From assembly GCF_014201735.1 (NCBI RefSeq), contig NZ_JACHFE010000004.1, positions 124,001 through 188,000 of the forward strand: a DNA stretch of 64,000 nt. The letters are read 5' to 3'. The translations under genes were made by a program, and so were the position numbers. Within the stretch, counting starts at the first letter, position 1. The number at the start of each line of letters is the position of its first letter. Origin of the DNA: Marinobacter oulmenensis. Lineage in GTDB: Bacteria; Pseudomonadota; Gammaproteobacteria; Pseudomonadales; Oleiphilaceae. A model generated the notes under the pieces. It saw only the letters and a program-made list of their open reading frames with translations. It was not told the origin of the DNA and did not search any database. Below are positions 39,288 to 47,267 of the stretch, in pieces.

Positions 39288-40436
39288 TTAGTCCGTGTTT
39301 TTACCGGCGGGGCCGGCGTGCTTGACCCCGCCCTCACCAACCAGCAGCAGATGCTCGTTCGCCAGCGGAATGGCCGCCATCACCCCCTGCCGGTCATTGC
39401 GGAAACTGGCACTGAAGGTGTCACCACCGTCGTTGCTCACCAGTACTGCGCCGGCATTACCGACCAGCACCAGACGGTCATCGCCGGCCAGGGAGGCGCT
39501 GTTGAGGGTAGCGTTACTGTTGCCGGAGATGCGGGCCCAGCTCTGGCCCAGATCGGCGGAGTGAAGAATGGTGCCACGCAGGCCAAAGGCGTAGATCTCG
39601 TCCGGCTGGCCGGTACCCGTCACCCCGAAAAACGAACCGTCATAGGGGCTCTCACGGCGCGTCCAGGTATTGCCATTGTCCTCGGAGACATGGATCTGGC
39701 CGGATTCACCCACCAGCACCAGCGCGCCCCCTTCGATCCGGGTAATGGCGTTGTAGTGAAGATTCCAGGGATTATCGAGTCTGGGAGCCCAGTCCTGCCA
39801 GGTCTCACCACCATCACGGGTCTGGAAAATCATGCCGTAGGCGCCGACCACAAAGCCGTGACTGTCGTCTTCAAACCAGACATCCAGAAACGGATTGACC
39901 GGGCCAATATCCAGGTCCGCCTGGGCGTTTTCCAGGGCAAACAGCAGGTCATCCAGAGCCCATTCCAGGTCGCCCTTTTCTTCCTCGGGGGCCTGCTCAA
40001 TGCGGGCCTCCATATCGGCGATCTGTTGCTGCCTGCTCTCGATGATCAGCTCACCGGCGTCGAGGCCATCAAACTGCAACTGCCAGGTCTCGCCGGCATC
40101 GGAGGAATGCAGAACGGCGCCGCTGTGGCCAACCACCCAGCCATGCTGCTCAGTCCCGAAGTCAACAGCATTGAGGGTGACGGATACCGGCACATCCGCC
40201 TGGGTCCAGGTTTCACCCTGGTCATCGGAGTAAATGATATGGCCCCGTTCACCAACCGCCACAATGCGGTCGCCGGTGCGGGTTGCGTCATTCAGGAGGG
40301 ATTGAGGAGCCAGCTCGGTGGCCCTTGCCGGGGTTTCCAGGACATCGGTAACCGCGCCTGCCGCCGGAGCCAGCATCGTCATGCTCAGACCCAGACAGGC
40401 ACACACCAACGTCTCGCACATGAACCGTCTAGCCAT
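39288..40436 (-). CDS. Ycf48-like secreted beta-propeller protein
   Basis: A 382-residue exported protein (signal peptide about 1-28, ending AGAV). It has six Asp-box/BNR repeats of the form S-x-D-x-G-x-T-W, such as YSDDQGETW, HSSDAGETW, TRDGGETW, SEDNGNTW, HSADLGQSW and SNDGGDTF, which build a propeller like the photosystem assembly factor Ycf48. An acidic helical insertion sits near 120-165 (QQQIADMEARIEQAPEEEKG). No photosynthesis genes are present, so it is probably a periplasmic partner of the downstream RND exporter. The pairing recurs in marine gammaproteobacteria from general knowledge; function undefined. Confidence 0.82.
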   Translation of the reverse strand: MARRFMCETLVCACLGLSMTMLAPAAGAVTDVLETPARATELAPQSLLNDATRTGDRIVAVGERGHIIYSDDQGETWTQADVPVSVTLNAVDFGTEQHGWVVGHSGAVLHSSDAGETWQLQFDGLDAGELIIESRQQQIADMEARIEQAPEEEKGDLEWALDDLLFALENAQADLDIGPVNPFLDVWFEDDSHGFVVGAYGMIFQTRDGGETWQDWAPRLDNPWNLHYNAITRIEGGALVLVGESGQIHVSEDNGNTWTRRESPYDGSFFGVTGTGQPDEIYAFGLRGTILHSADLGQSWARISGNSNATLNSASLAGDDRLVLVGNAGAVLVSNDGGDTFSASFRNDRQGVMAAIPLANEHLLLVGEGGVKHAGPAGKNTD

Positions 40437-40478
40437 TCAGGTTGCCTTTATTATGGTTGACTGCGGAAGTGGTTGATC

Positions 40479-40518
40479 GCCGGGGCCCGGTGTTCTTGTT
40501 ATGGCCCGGTGCCCCGGC
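40479..40518. repeat. GC-rich inverted repeat between pepN and the Ycf48-like gene
   Basis: GCCGGGGC (40479-40486) pairs with GCCCCGGC (40511-40518), and GGCCCGGTG is also directly repeated inside. No T-run follows on either strand. It may stall transcription or simply be local symmetry. Confidence 0.3.
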
Positions 40519-40601
40519 AAACTTACTTCCAGATTAGCCAACCCGGCAACAATGTCTATCGACCGAAAGTGCGATTTTGCCGGGAATCAGTCCGTTGGCG
40601 C

Positions 40602-43244
40602 TCAGTCCGCCAGACTCTTGTGCACCACCTCATAGACATCACGCGACAGCGACTGCTTGTCCCGGATACCTTCGAGGGCCGCCTTCATCTGCTGCCCGTA
40701 GGTCGGTGCAAATTTCCGCCAGCGCGTCAGCGGCGTCACCAGACGTGCGGCAATCTGCGGGTTGCTGTCATCCAGACGACGTACCTGTTCCGCCAGGAAG
40801 TTGTAGCCGCTGCCATCCGGGTTGTGGAACGCCGGCAGGTTCTGGCCAGCGAACACGGCAACCACCGAGCGCACCTTGTTCGGGTTTTTCCAGTCAAAGG
40901 CCGGGTGCTCCAGCAGACGGTGGATCTGCGGCAGCTGTCCCGCCTTGCTACTGGACGCCTGCACCGAGAACCAGAGTTCCACCACCTGGGGGTCGTCACT
41001 GAACCGCTCATAGAAGGCATCAAGGGCGCGTGTGCGATCCTCGTCAAAACCGGAATTCACCAGCGCCCGCAGGGCGCCCAGACGATCGGTCATGTTATCG
41101 GCCTGCTCAAACTGGCTGTTGGCCAGTTCACGGCCCCGCTCATCATCAATGTGCAGCAGCCACGCCAGTGCCGTGTTGCGCAGGCTGCGACTGGCAATCG
41201 CGGTCGGCGTGAGCTGGTAATCTCCACCGCCCTGGTTGCGCTCGTAGCAGGCGAGCAGATCGTCCCGCAGAGCCACGGCCAGGTGATTCAGCACCCGCTC
41301 GCGGGCGTGATGAATGGCCGGCACATCGGCACTTTCCGACAACTCCACCAGGTAGGCTTCCGAGGGCAGTTGCAGCATCTTCGCCACCAGCGCCTGATCC
41401 AGGTCGGTATCGTTGAGCAGGTGCCGGTAGGCATCCACCAGCCGGGGTTCAATTTCCGCACTGTCGGGCTGCCCGATGAGCGACTGGATAACATCAACGG
41501 CCAGGCGCTGGCCGGCATCCCAGCGGTTGAATCCGTCCGGATCATGGCTCATCAGGAACAACAACTGCTCCCGGGTCCACGGGTAGTTAACCCTCACCGG
41601 CGCGGAGAAATGACGCAGCAGGGACGGCACCGGTTTCTCCGACAGACCATGGAACTCGAAGGACTGCGTCGGCTCCCGCAGATCCAGTACCCGCTCGGTC
41701 TGCGGGGCTTCATCGTCGGCACTCAGGCGCAACGGCAGCGACTCGCCCCCGGCGCCCAGCAGTCCGAGCGCGAACGGAATATGCTGGGGCTTCTTGTCGG
41801 TCTGTCCCGGTGTATCCGGGATGGCCTGCTCAACGGTCAGCCGATAGATACCCCGTGCCTCGTCAAAGTCGTCCGATACCGTCAGCACCGGCGTGCCCGC
41901 CTGCTCGTACCACAGGCGGAACTGACCGAGATCCACGCCGGAGGCATCCTCCATGGCCTGGACAAAATCGTCCGTGGTCACAGCCTGGCCATCGTGGCGC
42001 TGGAAATACAGATCGCTGCCCTCACGGAAGGCTGCCGGGCCCAGCAGGTTGTAGATCATGCGGACGACTTCCGCCCCCTTCTCATAGATGGTCAGGGTGT
42101 AGAAGTTGGAAATTTCCATGTACGACGCCGGGCGGATCGGGTGCGCCATGGGGCCGGCGTCCTCGGCGAACTGCGCGGTACGCAGCAGCGTGGCATCCTC
42201 GATCCGCTTGACCGTGGGCGATCCCATGTCTTCCGAGAAGCGGGCATCACGGAATACCGTGAAACCTTCTTTCAGGCTCAACTGGAACCAGTCACGGCAA
42301 GTCACACGGTTACCGGACCAGTTGTGGAAATACTCGTGGGCAACGATGGCTTCAATGCGCTGGAATGCAGCATCCGTAGCCGTGTCCTGGCTGGCCAGGA
42401 CACATGATGAGTTGAAGATATTCAGGCCCTTGTTTTCCATGGCCCCCATGTTGAAGTCATCCACCGCGACAATCATGAAGATGTCCAGGTCGTATTCCCG
42501 GCCAAAGACCTCTTCGTCCCAGCGCATGGCGCGTTTGAGCGAATCCATCGCAAAGTCGCACTTCTCGGCATTGCGTGGCTCCACATACATGCGCAGGTCG
42601 ATGTTCCGGCCGGACACGGTGGTGAAGCTGTCCCGTTTCTCCACCAAGTCGCCGGCAACCAGGGCGAACAGGTAACAGGGTTTCGGGAACGGGTCTTCCC
42701 AGGTCACAAAATGGCGACCGTCCTCCAGCGCCCCCTGCTCTACCGGGTTGCCGTTGGACAGCAGCACCGGGTAGGCGGAGCGGTCCGCCTCAATGCGGGT
42801 GCGGAACCGGGCCATCACATCGGGACGATCCGGGTAGTAGGTGATGCAGCGGAACCCTTCCGCCTCACACTGGGTACAGAACATCCCGGAAGACTTGTAC
42901 AGACCTTCCAGCCGGGTGTTGTTCTGGGGCTCAATCCAGGTGACCACGCCCAGCGTGAAGGCCTCGGGAACATTGGCAACAACAAGCTGGCCATCGTGCT
43001 CCTCGTAGGCATCCGGTGCCAGCTCATCGCCATTCAGATGCACCGCCTCCAGAGTCAGGCTGTCGCCGTCCAGAACCAGTGGCTGGGCCAGCTCCGAGCC
43101 TTGCGGATTGCGCCGGATGGTCAGGGTACTATGCACCCTCGCCCCGTCTTCAAACAGTTCAAAACGCAGATCCACGTGATCGACCAGGTAGGCCGGTACG
43201 GTGTATTCGCTCAGATAGATGGTTTGCGGTTGATTGGTTCGCAT
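40602..43244 (-). CDS. pepN: Aminopeptidase N (M1 zinc metallopeptidase)
   Basis: Cytoplasmic zinc aminopeptidase of 880 residues that removes N-terminal residues from peptides. The exopeptidase motif NMGAMENKGLN and the zinc site HEYFHNWSGNRVT (HExxH, third ligand Glu about 20 residues on) are both present in the central catalytic domain. The N-terminal beta domain and a long C-terminal helical solenoid complete the E. coli-like architecture (870 residues there). Followed 165 bases later by the Ycf48-like gene, preceded at 33 bases by the DUF2797 gene, with which it may be co-transcribed. Confidence 0.97.
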   Translation of the reverse strand: MRTNQPQTIYLSEYTVPAYLVDHVDLRFELFEDGARVHSTLTIRRNPQGSELAQPLVLDGDSLTLEAVHLNGDELAPDAYEEHDGQLVVANVPEAFTLGVVTWIEPQNNTRLEGLYKSSGMFCTQCEAEGFRCITYYPDRPDVMARFRTRIEADRSAYPVLLSNGNPVEQGALEDGRHFVTWEDPFPKPCYLFALVAGDLVEKRDSFTTVSGRNIDLRMYVEPRNAEKCDFAMDSLKRAMRWDEEVFGREYDLDIFMIVAVDDFNMGAMENKGLNIFNSSCVLASQDTATDAAFQRIEAIVAHEYFHNWSGNRVTCRDWFQLSLKEGFTVFRDARFSEDMGSPTVKRIEDATLLRTAQFAEDAGPMAHPIRPASYMEISNFYTLTIYEKGAEVVRMIYNLLGPAAFREGSDLYFQRHDGQAVTTDDFVQAMEDASGVDLGQFRLWYEQAGTPVLTVSDDFDEARGIYRLTVEQAIPDTPGQTDKKPQHIPFALGLLGAGGESLPLRLSADDEAPQTERVLDLREPTQSFEFHGLSEKPVPSLLRHFSAPVRVNYPWTREQLLFLMSHDPDGFNRWDAGQRLAVDVIQSLIGQPDSAEIEPRLVDAYRHLLNDTDLDQALVAKMLQLPSEAYLVELSESADVPAIHHARERVLNHLAVALRDDLLACYERNQGGGDYQLTPTAIASRSLRNTALAWLLHIDDERGRELANSQFEQADNMTDRLGALRALVNSGFDEDRTRALDAFYERFSDDPQVVELWFSVQASSSKAGQLPQIHRLLEHPAFDWKNPNKVRSVVAVFAGQNLPAFHNPDGSGYNFLAEQVRRLDDSNPQIAARLVTPLTRWRKFAPTYGQQMKAALEGIRDKQSLSRDVYEVVHKSLAD

Positions 43245-43276
43245 GAAGTTCTCCAGAAAGCTGCTTTCCGGGCCGG

Positions 43277-44113
43277 TCAGTCAAGGACCCGGAACCGGAC
43301 TTCGTAACCGGTAAATTTGCGGATATTGATAACGCCGGTATCCAGCATCAGGTACTGTCCCTTGATCCCTTCCAGCCGTCCCTCGACCTCCGGTGTTTTG
43401 TCCAGATTATGGGGTTTCACTTTGGCAGGCCAGGTCTCGACCGGATATGCCAGCCCGAGGGCCGCCTCATCCACCACCCGCAGGCTGTCATCGCCGTGCT
43501 GCTGTCGCAGCCCGGTCAGGTCATCCTCGATCAGTGCCAGTATCCGGCTGCGTTCAGTGACCAGGTCCAGCTCCGGCACATCCCCCTTGAGCATGGCCCG
43601 CCAGTTGGTCCGGTCGGCCACGTGCTGCTTGCAGGCCACTTCCACCAGGCCGGCCAGATAACGGGTGGCCACCCGCAGCATGGGCACGGCATCCACCGCG
43701 CCCTGATCAATCCAGCGGGTCGGTACCTGGGTGCCCCGGGTAATCCCCACTTTCAGACCGCTGGAATTCGCCAGATAGACCACATGCTCCACCATGCAGT
43801 GGCGCTCGCCCCACTCCGGTTCCCGGCAGGTGCCCAGGTGATAGTGGCATTTCTCGGGACTCATGATGCAGCTGTCGCAGGCCGCCAGCTTGCGGAAACA
43901 GGGATAACAGAAGCCCTGATTGAAGCTCTTTTTGGTCTTCCGGTCACAATGAATGCACCGGATGACTCCGTCAAAGTCAAAACGCAGTCGGTGGCCAACC
44001 AGTTCATTCATGGGGATGCGGGTGTCCCCTACGGCCAGGTTATAGGCCACCGGGTTGGCCGCCTCGGCCGGCATCTTGCGCAACCGGCCCGTGACGTCAA
44101 CCGTACCCGTCAA
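43277..44113 (-). CDS. DUF2797 domain protein, Cys-rich
   Basis: A 278-residue cytoplasmic protein of unknown function. The central part is rich in cysteine and histidine (about residues 57-110): CIHCDRKTKK, CYPCFRKLAACDSC, KCHYHLGTC and ERHC, enough for one or two zinc sites. The segment SSGLKVGITRGTQVPTRWIDQGA resembles a GIY-YIG-like strand-turn but I would not press that. It starts at TTG overlapping the yeaC stop by four bases, so it is translationally coupled. Confidence 0.82.
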   Translation of the reverse strand: MTGTVDVTGRLRKMPAEAANPVAYNLAVGDTRIPMNELVGHRLRFDFDGVIRCIHCDRKTKKSFNQGFCYPCFRKLAACDSCIMSPEKCHYHLGTCREPEWGERHCMVEHVVYLANSSGLKVGITRGTQVPTRWIDQGAVDAVPMLRVATRYLAGLVEVACKQHVADRTNWRAMLKGDVPELDLVTERSRILALIEDDLTGLRQQHGDDSLRVVDEAALGLAYPVETWPAKVKPHNLDKTPEVEGRLEGIKGQYLMLDTGVINIRKFTGYEVRFRVLD

Positions 44114-44397
44114 ACCTTGACCTCGGTAAACTGGTCCGGTGTTGCCTGGTTGTTCTGCTGGCGTCTGACTGTCGGGTCGCAGGCCGTGCCGGCCTTCTCG
44201 CCACGGTCCAGGTAGCCCACGCGCTGGTCCTCCGGGATGTTATGGCGATCCTCGTAATAAATCACCGCCTCCAGGCTGATTTCCCGTTGCTCCGGGGTTA
44301 TGGCCCGGCCATCGGGCCATTTACCCAGCTCAATGGCACGCTTGAGGTTCTGATAAACCTCCGGATCCAGCCGCTCGATCAGTTCTTGGTAGGTCAT
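44110..44397 (-). CDS. yeaC: YeaC family protein (DUF1315)
   Basis: A small 95-residue soluble protein with the conserved start MTYQELIERLDPEVYQNLKRAIELGKWPDG and the EVIYYE-like segment LEAVIYYEDRHNIP. The C-terminal 35 residues are polar and probably disordered. The family occurs widely in gammaproteobacteria without a known function. First gene of a likely yeaC-DUF2797-pepN unit. Its start lies 56 bases from the Fur-box-like palindrome, which could also affect it. Confidence 0.85.
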   Translation of the reverse strand: MTYQELIERLDPEVYQNLKRAIELGKWPDGRAITPEQREISLEAVIYYEDRHNIPEDQRVGYLDRGEKAGTACDPTVRRQQNNQATPDQFTEVKV

Positions 44398-44440
44398 AGG
44401 ATGCTCTCCCGTAAAAATTCACAAAAAACGGCAAATCCGT

Positions 44441-44471
44441 TTGACAATTGAAAATGATAACGCTTATCATT
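44441..44471 (+). promoter_or_regulatory. Sigma70 promoter overlapped by a Fur-box-like palindrome
   Basis: TTGACA (44441-44446) and TATCAT (44465-44470) are spaced by 18 bases. Between and over the -10 lies AATGATAACGCTTATCATT (44453-44471), a perfect inverted repeat with core TGATAAC-G-CTTATCA. It matches the 7-1-7 Fur consensus TGATAAT-N-ATTATCA at all but two inner positions. Iron-loaded Fur bound here would block the promoter. Confidence 0.75.
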
Positions 44472-44476
44472 AACTC

Positions 44477-44564
44477 ACCAAATGACGACGGTCGTATCAT
44501 TTGGTCTCTCTCATCAGGAGCTATAAGCTCATTTATGCCCCATCTTTCGATGGGGCTTTTTTTT
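44477..44564 (+). ncRNA. Candidate Fur-repressed small RNA (RyhB/PrrF-type layout)
   Basis: About 86 non-coding bases between the promoter and a strong terminator. Order of elements: 5' hairpin 44478-44504 (CCAAATG/CATTTGG plus ACGA/TCGT, two-base bulge); pyrimidine-rich unpaired stretch TCTCTCTCATCAG (44505-44517); small hairpin GAGCT/AGCTC; AU-rich ATTTAT that could bind Hfq; then the terminator. TCTCATCAGGAGC (44509-44521) is perfectly complementary to the fdxA leader, and CTCATCAG (44510-44517) to the fumA ribosome-binding region. No good reading frame fits inside. I cannot say whether it is a sequence homologue of PrrF or RyhB; the claim rests on layout and pairing. Confidence 0.65.
44537..44564 (+). 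terminator. Intrinsic terminator of the candidate sRNA
   Basis: Eight-base stem GCCCCATC/GATGGGGC with loop TTTC, then eight T. On the minus strand no T-run follows, so it does not serve the rhomboid gene; a plus-strand transcript must exist upstream of it. Confidence 0.93.
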
Positions 44565-45237
44565 ATCCGGCTGCCCTGCCCGGCGGCATAATTACCGCAA
44601 CCAGCGCACCCGCCAAAAAACCACCGAGATGGGCCGCGTTCGCCATTCGCCCCACCCCGATCAACTCCGGAATCGACGTAAAGCCAATCACGATCCAGAT
44701 CACCGCAAAGGTCACCAGTGCCGGTGGAAACTGAAAGCGTGGCCGGCGTCTCTGGCTAAGCCAGCAATAGGCCAGAATCCCGTACACCAGGCCGGACAGA
44801 CCACCAAACAGCGGCCCCGACACAAGGTACTGAAGAACATTGGACACCAGGCTGGTGGCCACAAAAAGCACCAGCAACCGCCCTCGCCCGTCCATCCACT
44901 CCACCTGGCTGCCCAGAAACCAGAGCATGACCGAGTTGAAGATGATGTGGCTCCAGCTGAAATGCAGGAAATCCGGCGTGATCAGACGCCAGAACTGACC
45001 GCCTGCCAGGGTCGCAGACAGCGCTTCAATGCGCCCGGCCAGGGTACTGAACGCGTCCCAGGAGAAGGCCCGGGGATCGACCATCATCAGGCCGGCGGCG
45101 AAGGCGTTCTGCCCCATGCCGGTGAACCACACCAGCACCACCGCCACCGCGATGATCCCGATTACAAACGGCGCATGGCGGGGAGTGGGCTGCCATCGGC
45201 CACCCGGGGTGATCGGTGAAGGGGTCTGAGTATCCAA
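44563..45237 (-). CDS. Rhomboid family intramembrane serine protease
   Basis: About 224 residues with six membrane helices. The catalytic serine is in the GGLSGLVYG motif of helix 4 and the histidine in ANAAHLGGF of helix 6. The loop-1 region with WRLITPDFLHFSWSHIIFNSVMLWFLG has the HxxxN-type pattern of rhomboids. An open frame extends 30 codons further but overlaps the upstream phosphoesterase; TTG at 45237, five bases after GAGG and beyond that gene's stop, is the better start. Substrates unknown. Confidence 0.85.
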   Translation of the reverse strand: MDTQTPSPITPGGRWQPTPRHAPFVIGIIAVAVVLVWFTGMGQNAFAAGLMMVDPRAFSWDAFSTLAGRIEALSATLAGGQFWRLITPDFLHFSWSHIIFNSVMLWFLGSQVEWMDGRGRLLVLFVATSLVSNVLQYLVSGPLFGGLSGLVYGILAYCWLSQRRRPRFQFPPALVTFAVIWIVIGFTSIPELIGVGRMANAAHLGGFLAGALVAVIMPPGRAAG

Positions 45238-45256
45238 TTCTACCTCGCTGAAAGGA

Positions 45257-46270
45257 CTATCGGGCCAGGCTGTCTTCGCTACCCGGGGAGGTCGGCTGCT
45301 CCGGCCGCTCGACATCAATCCACACAAACTTGTCCGGCGACAGCACTTTTTCGCCGTCCATCCGGTAAGCCACCAGCTTGCCGTATTTGACGGCGCTGTA
45401 ATCGATGCAGGCCACGTTGTGTTTGCGCGGGGCCGGGCGGCCCTCCATCCAGTAATGACCTACGAACACCGGCGGTGCGTCGGATGGGTAGATGATCAGT
45501 TGGGCGCGCTCTTGTTCGGAAAGTTCCATGCGGGCCACCTCTGGCGGCAGCGGGTCCGGCTGGAACACCACGTCGGCATAGGTCCGGGGATTGTCCGCCC
45601 AGAACTTGGTGCGGAAAAACTCCCGTACGTAACCGTCCCGGCCGGTAATCGACATGCCCTCGGGCAGTCGCAGGTCCGTTCCCCTCAGCAGAGTGTCCAT
45701 CACCTGGCCGGCGAAGGACTCAATGGCCGCGGAGGCGTGCATGAAATCATCATCAATACAGCCATCCGGGCGGATGTCCCGGAATTTGTCGATCAGGTCC
45801 TGATCCCAGCAGGCATGCACCACCCGGAAATCCTCGTCTTCAATGAACAGCGGAATGGTGTAGAACCACTCCAGAAACTCGTTCCACTCATGGGGATAGG
45901 GCTCGAACTGCTCCAGGGTTTCCCGGATCAGCCGGTCGTGCCGGGCGTTATGCTCCCGCAGGAAGGTCTTGCCACTACCCGGACGGGCCCGGGTGCAGTA
46001 GCCCAGGGCATTGTATTCATGGTTGCCCATGACAATCCGGGCCGATCCGTGTTCAACCATGTCCCGCACCAGATGCAGGGCTTCACGGATACGAGGACCA
46101 CGATCGATGATGTCACCGATAAAAATGGCCTGCCGGCGCGGATGCTGGTAGACACCGGCGACCTTGCGATAGCCCATCTGGTCCAGCAGGCGTTCGAGCG
46201 TGTGGGCGCATCCGTGGATATCGCCGATGATGTCGTAACCGCGATGCGCGACTGAAGTCTTTGCCACCAT
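45257..46270 (-). CDS. Metallophosphoesterase (PPP-type phosphatase fold)
   Basis: A 337-residue phosphoesterase with the two-metal motifs in order: GDIHG near residue 15, GDIIDRGP near 50 and GNHE near 84, with later histidines (VVHACWD, GHYWMEG). The layout resembles PrpE/ApaH-like or Ser/Thr phosphatases, but it is longer than both, with an extra C-terminal region. Start MVAKTSVAHRGYD at 46270, two bases after the nadK stop, so the two are co-transcribed. Substrate unknown. Confidence 0.85.
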   Translation of the reverse strand: MVAKTSVAHRGYDIIGDIHGCAHTLERLLDQMGYRKVAGVYQHPRRQAIFIGDIIDRGPRIREALHLVRDMVEHGSARIVMGNHEYNALGYCTRARPGSGKTFLREHNARHDRLIRETLEQFEPYPHEWNEFLEWFYTIPLFIEDEDFRVVHACWDQDLIDKFRDIRPDGCIDDDFMHASAAIESFAGQVMDTLLRGTDLRLPEGMSITGRDGYVREFFRTKFWADNPRTYADVVFQPDPLPPEVARMELSEQERAQLIIYPSDAPPVFVGHYWMEGRPAPRKHNVACIDYSAVKYGKLVAYRMDGEKVLSPDKFVWIDVERPEQPTSPGSEDSLAR

Positions 46271-46272
46271 GA

Positions 46273-47157
46273 TCAACTCGCTGAGATTTCGCTTGCCCAC
46301 CCCAGCTTGTCGCGGCAGGTGGCATAAAAATTGTGATCAGTCGGGTGAATCAGACGGATCTTGAACGGTTTTTTGGTGATACGGATGATGTCGCCGGGCG
46401 CACAGGAAATGTTCATCTGGCCATCGAAACTCACCTGGGGATAGGTCGAGTTGGTCTCGCCGATGACCAGTTTGATCTCGCTCTTGCCATCCACCACGAT
46501 CGGGCGGCTACTGAGAGTGTGCGGGAACATGGGCACCAGCGCGATAGCATCCAGCTTCGGGTGCATAATCGGGCCACCGGCAGACAGTGCGTAGGCCGTG
46601 GAGCCGGTCGGGGTGGAGACAATCAGGCCGTCCGAGCGCTGGCTATAGACAAAGTGACCGTCGATAAACAGATCGAAGCCAATCATACGGGTGGACTTCC
46701 CCGGATGGAGCACTACGTCGTTCAGCGCCGAACCGAACCCCACCGGCTGCCCGTTGCGCTCGACACTGCCATCCAGCAGGAAACGGGACTCCTCGATGTA
46801 ATTGCCTGCCAGCACCTCGGCCAGGCGCTCTTCCAGGTCCGAGGGGGAAATGTCCGTGAGGAACCCCAGCCGCCCCCGGTTGACGCCGAGGATGGGGATC
46901 TTCGATTTGGCCAGTTCCCGGGCTGCGCCCAACAGACTGCCATCACCACCCACGACAATGACCAGATCACAGATCTCACCCAGCAGCTTTTTGCTGGCCA
47001 CCTGTAGCCCGTGCCCCGGGATCATGGTGGACGTGCCTTCCTCGATAATGACCTGATAGTCGTTGGCGGCCAGATACTGTTTGAGCAGCCTCAGGGTCTC
47101 AACCACCTTGACGCTGCCCATCCGCCCAACGATTCCGATATTCCTGAACTGGTCCAT
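46273..47157 (-). CDS. nadK: NAD kinase
   Basis: Phosphorylates NAD to NADP with ATP or polyphosphate. The 294 residues include the catalytic GGDG motif near 70-73 (VIVVGGDGSLLG), the NAD-binding STPTGSTAYALSAGGPI segment, and the conserved NDVVLHPG. The start MDQFRNIGIVGRMGS fits homologues; the longer open frame upstream has an unrelated low-complexity lead and is rejected. Confidence 0.97.
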   Translation of the reverse strand: MDQFRNIGIVGRMGSVKVVETLRLLKQYLAANDYQVIIEEGTSTMIPGHGLQVASKKLLGEICDLVIVVGGDGSLLGAARELAKSKIPILGVNRGRLGFLTDISPSDLEERLAEVLAGNYIEESRFLLDGSVERNGQPVGFGSALNDVVLHPGKSTRMIGFDLFIDGHFVYSQRSDGLIVSTPTGSTAYALSAGGPIMHPKLDAIALVPMFPHTLSSRPIVVDGKSEIKLVIGETNSTYPQVSFDGQMNISCAPGDIIRITKKPFKIRLIHPTDHNFYATCRDKLGWASEISAS

Positions 47158-47267
47158 GCAATATCCCGTGGTGTCTGAATGACGCGATGCCGACCTTTGC
47201 GCTGCGCGCACGGCAGGCAACAGGCCGACAGTTTAACGAAACTTGAGCGGATACGGAAAACAGCCGG

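Noticed and set aside
44501..44734. Small frame MVSLIRSYKLIYAPS starting in the sRNA locus
   Set aside because: It has no separate ribosome-binding site spaced for it, passes through the terminator and continues antisense to the rhomboid gene with low-complexity residues.
45238..45327. Longer rhomboid N-terminus starting MCGLMSSGRSS
   Set aside because: It would overlap the upstream phosphoesterase by 71 bases and is Arg/Ser-rich without conservation; a ribosome-binding site supports TTG at 45237.
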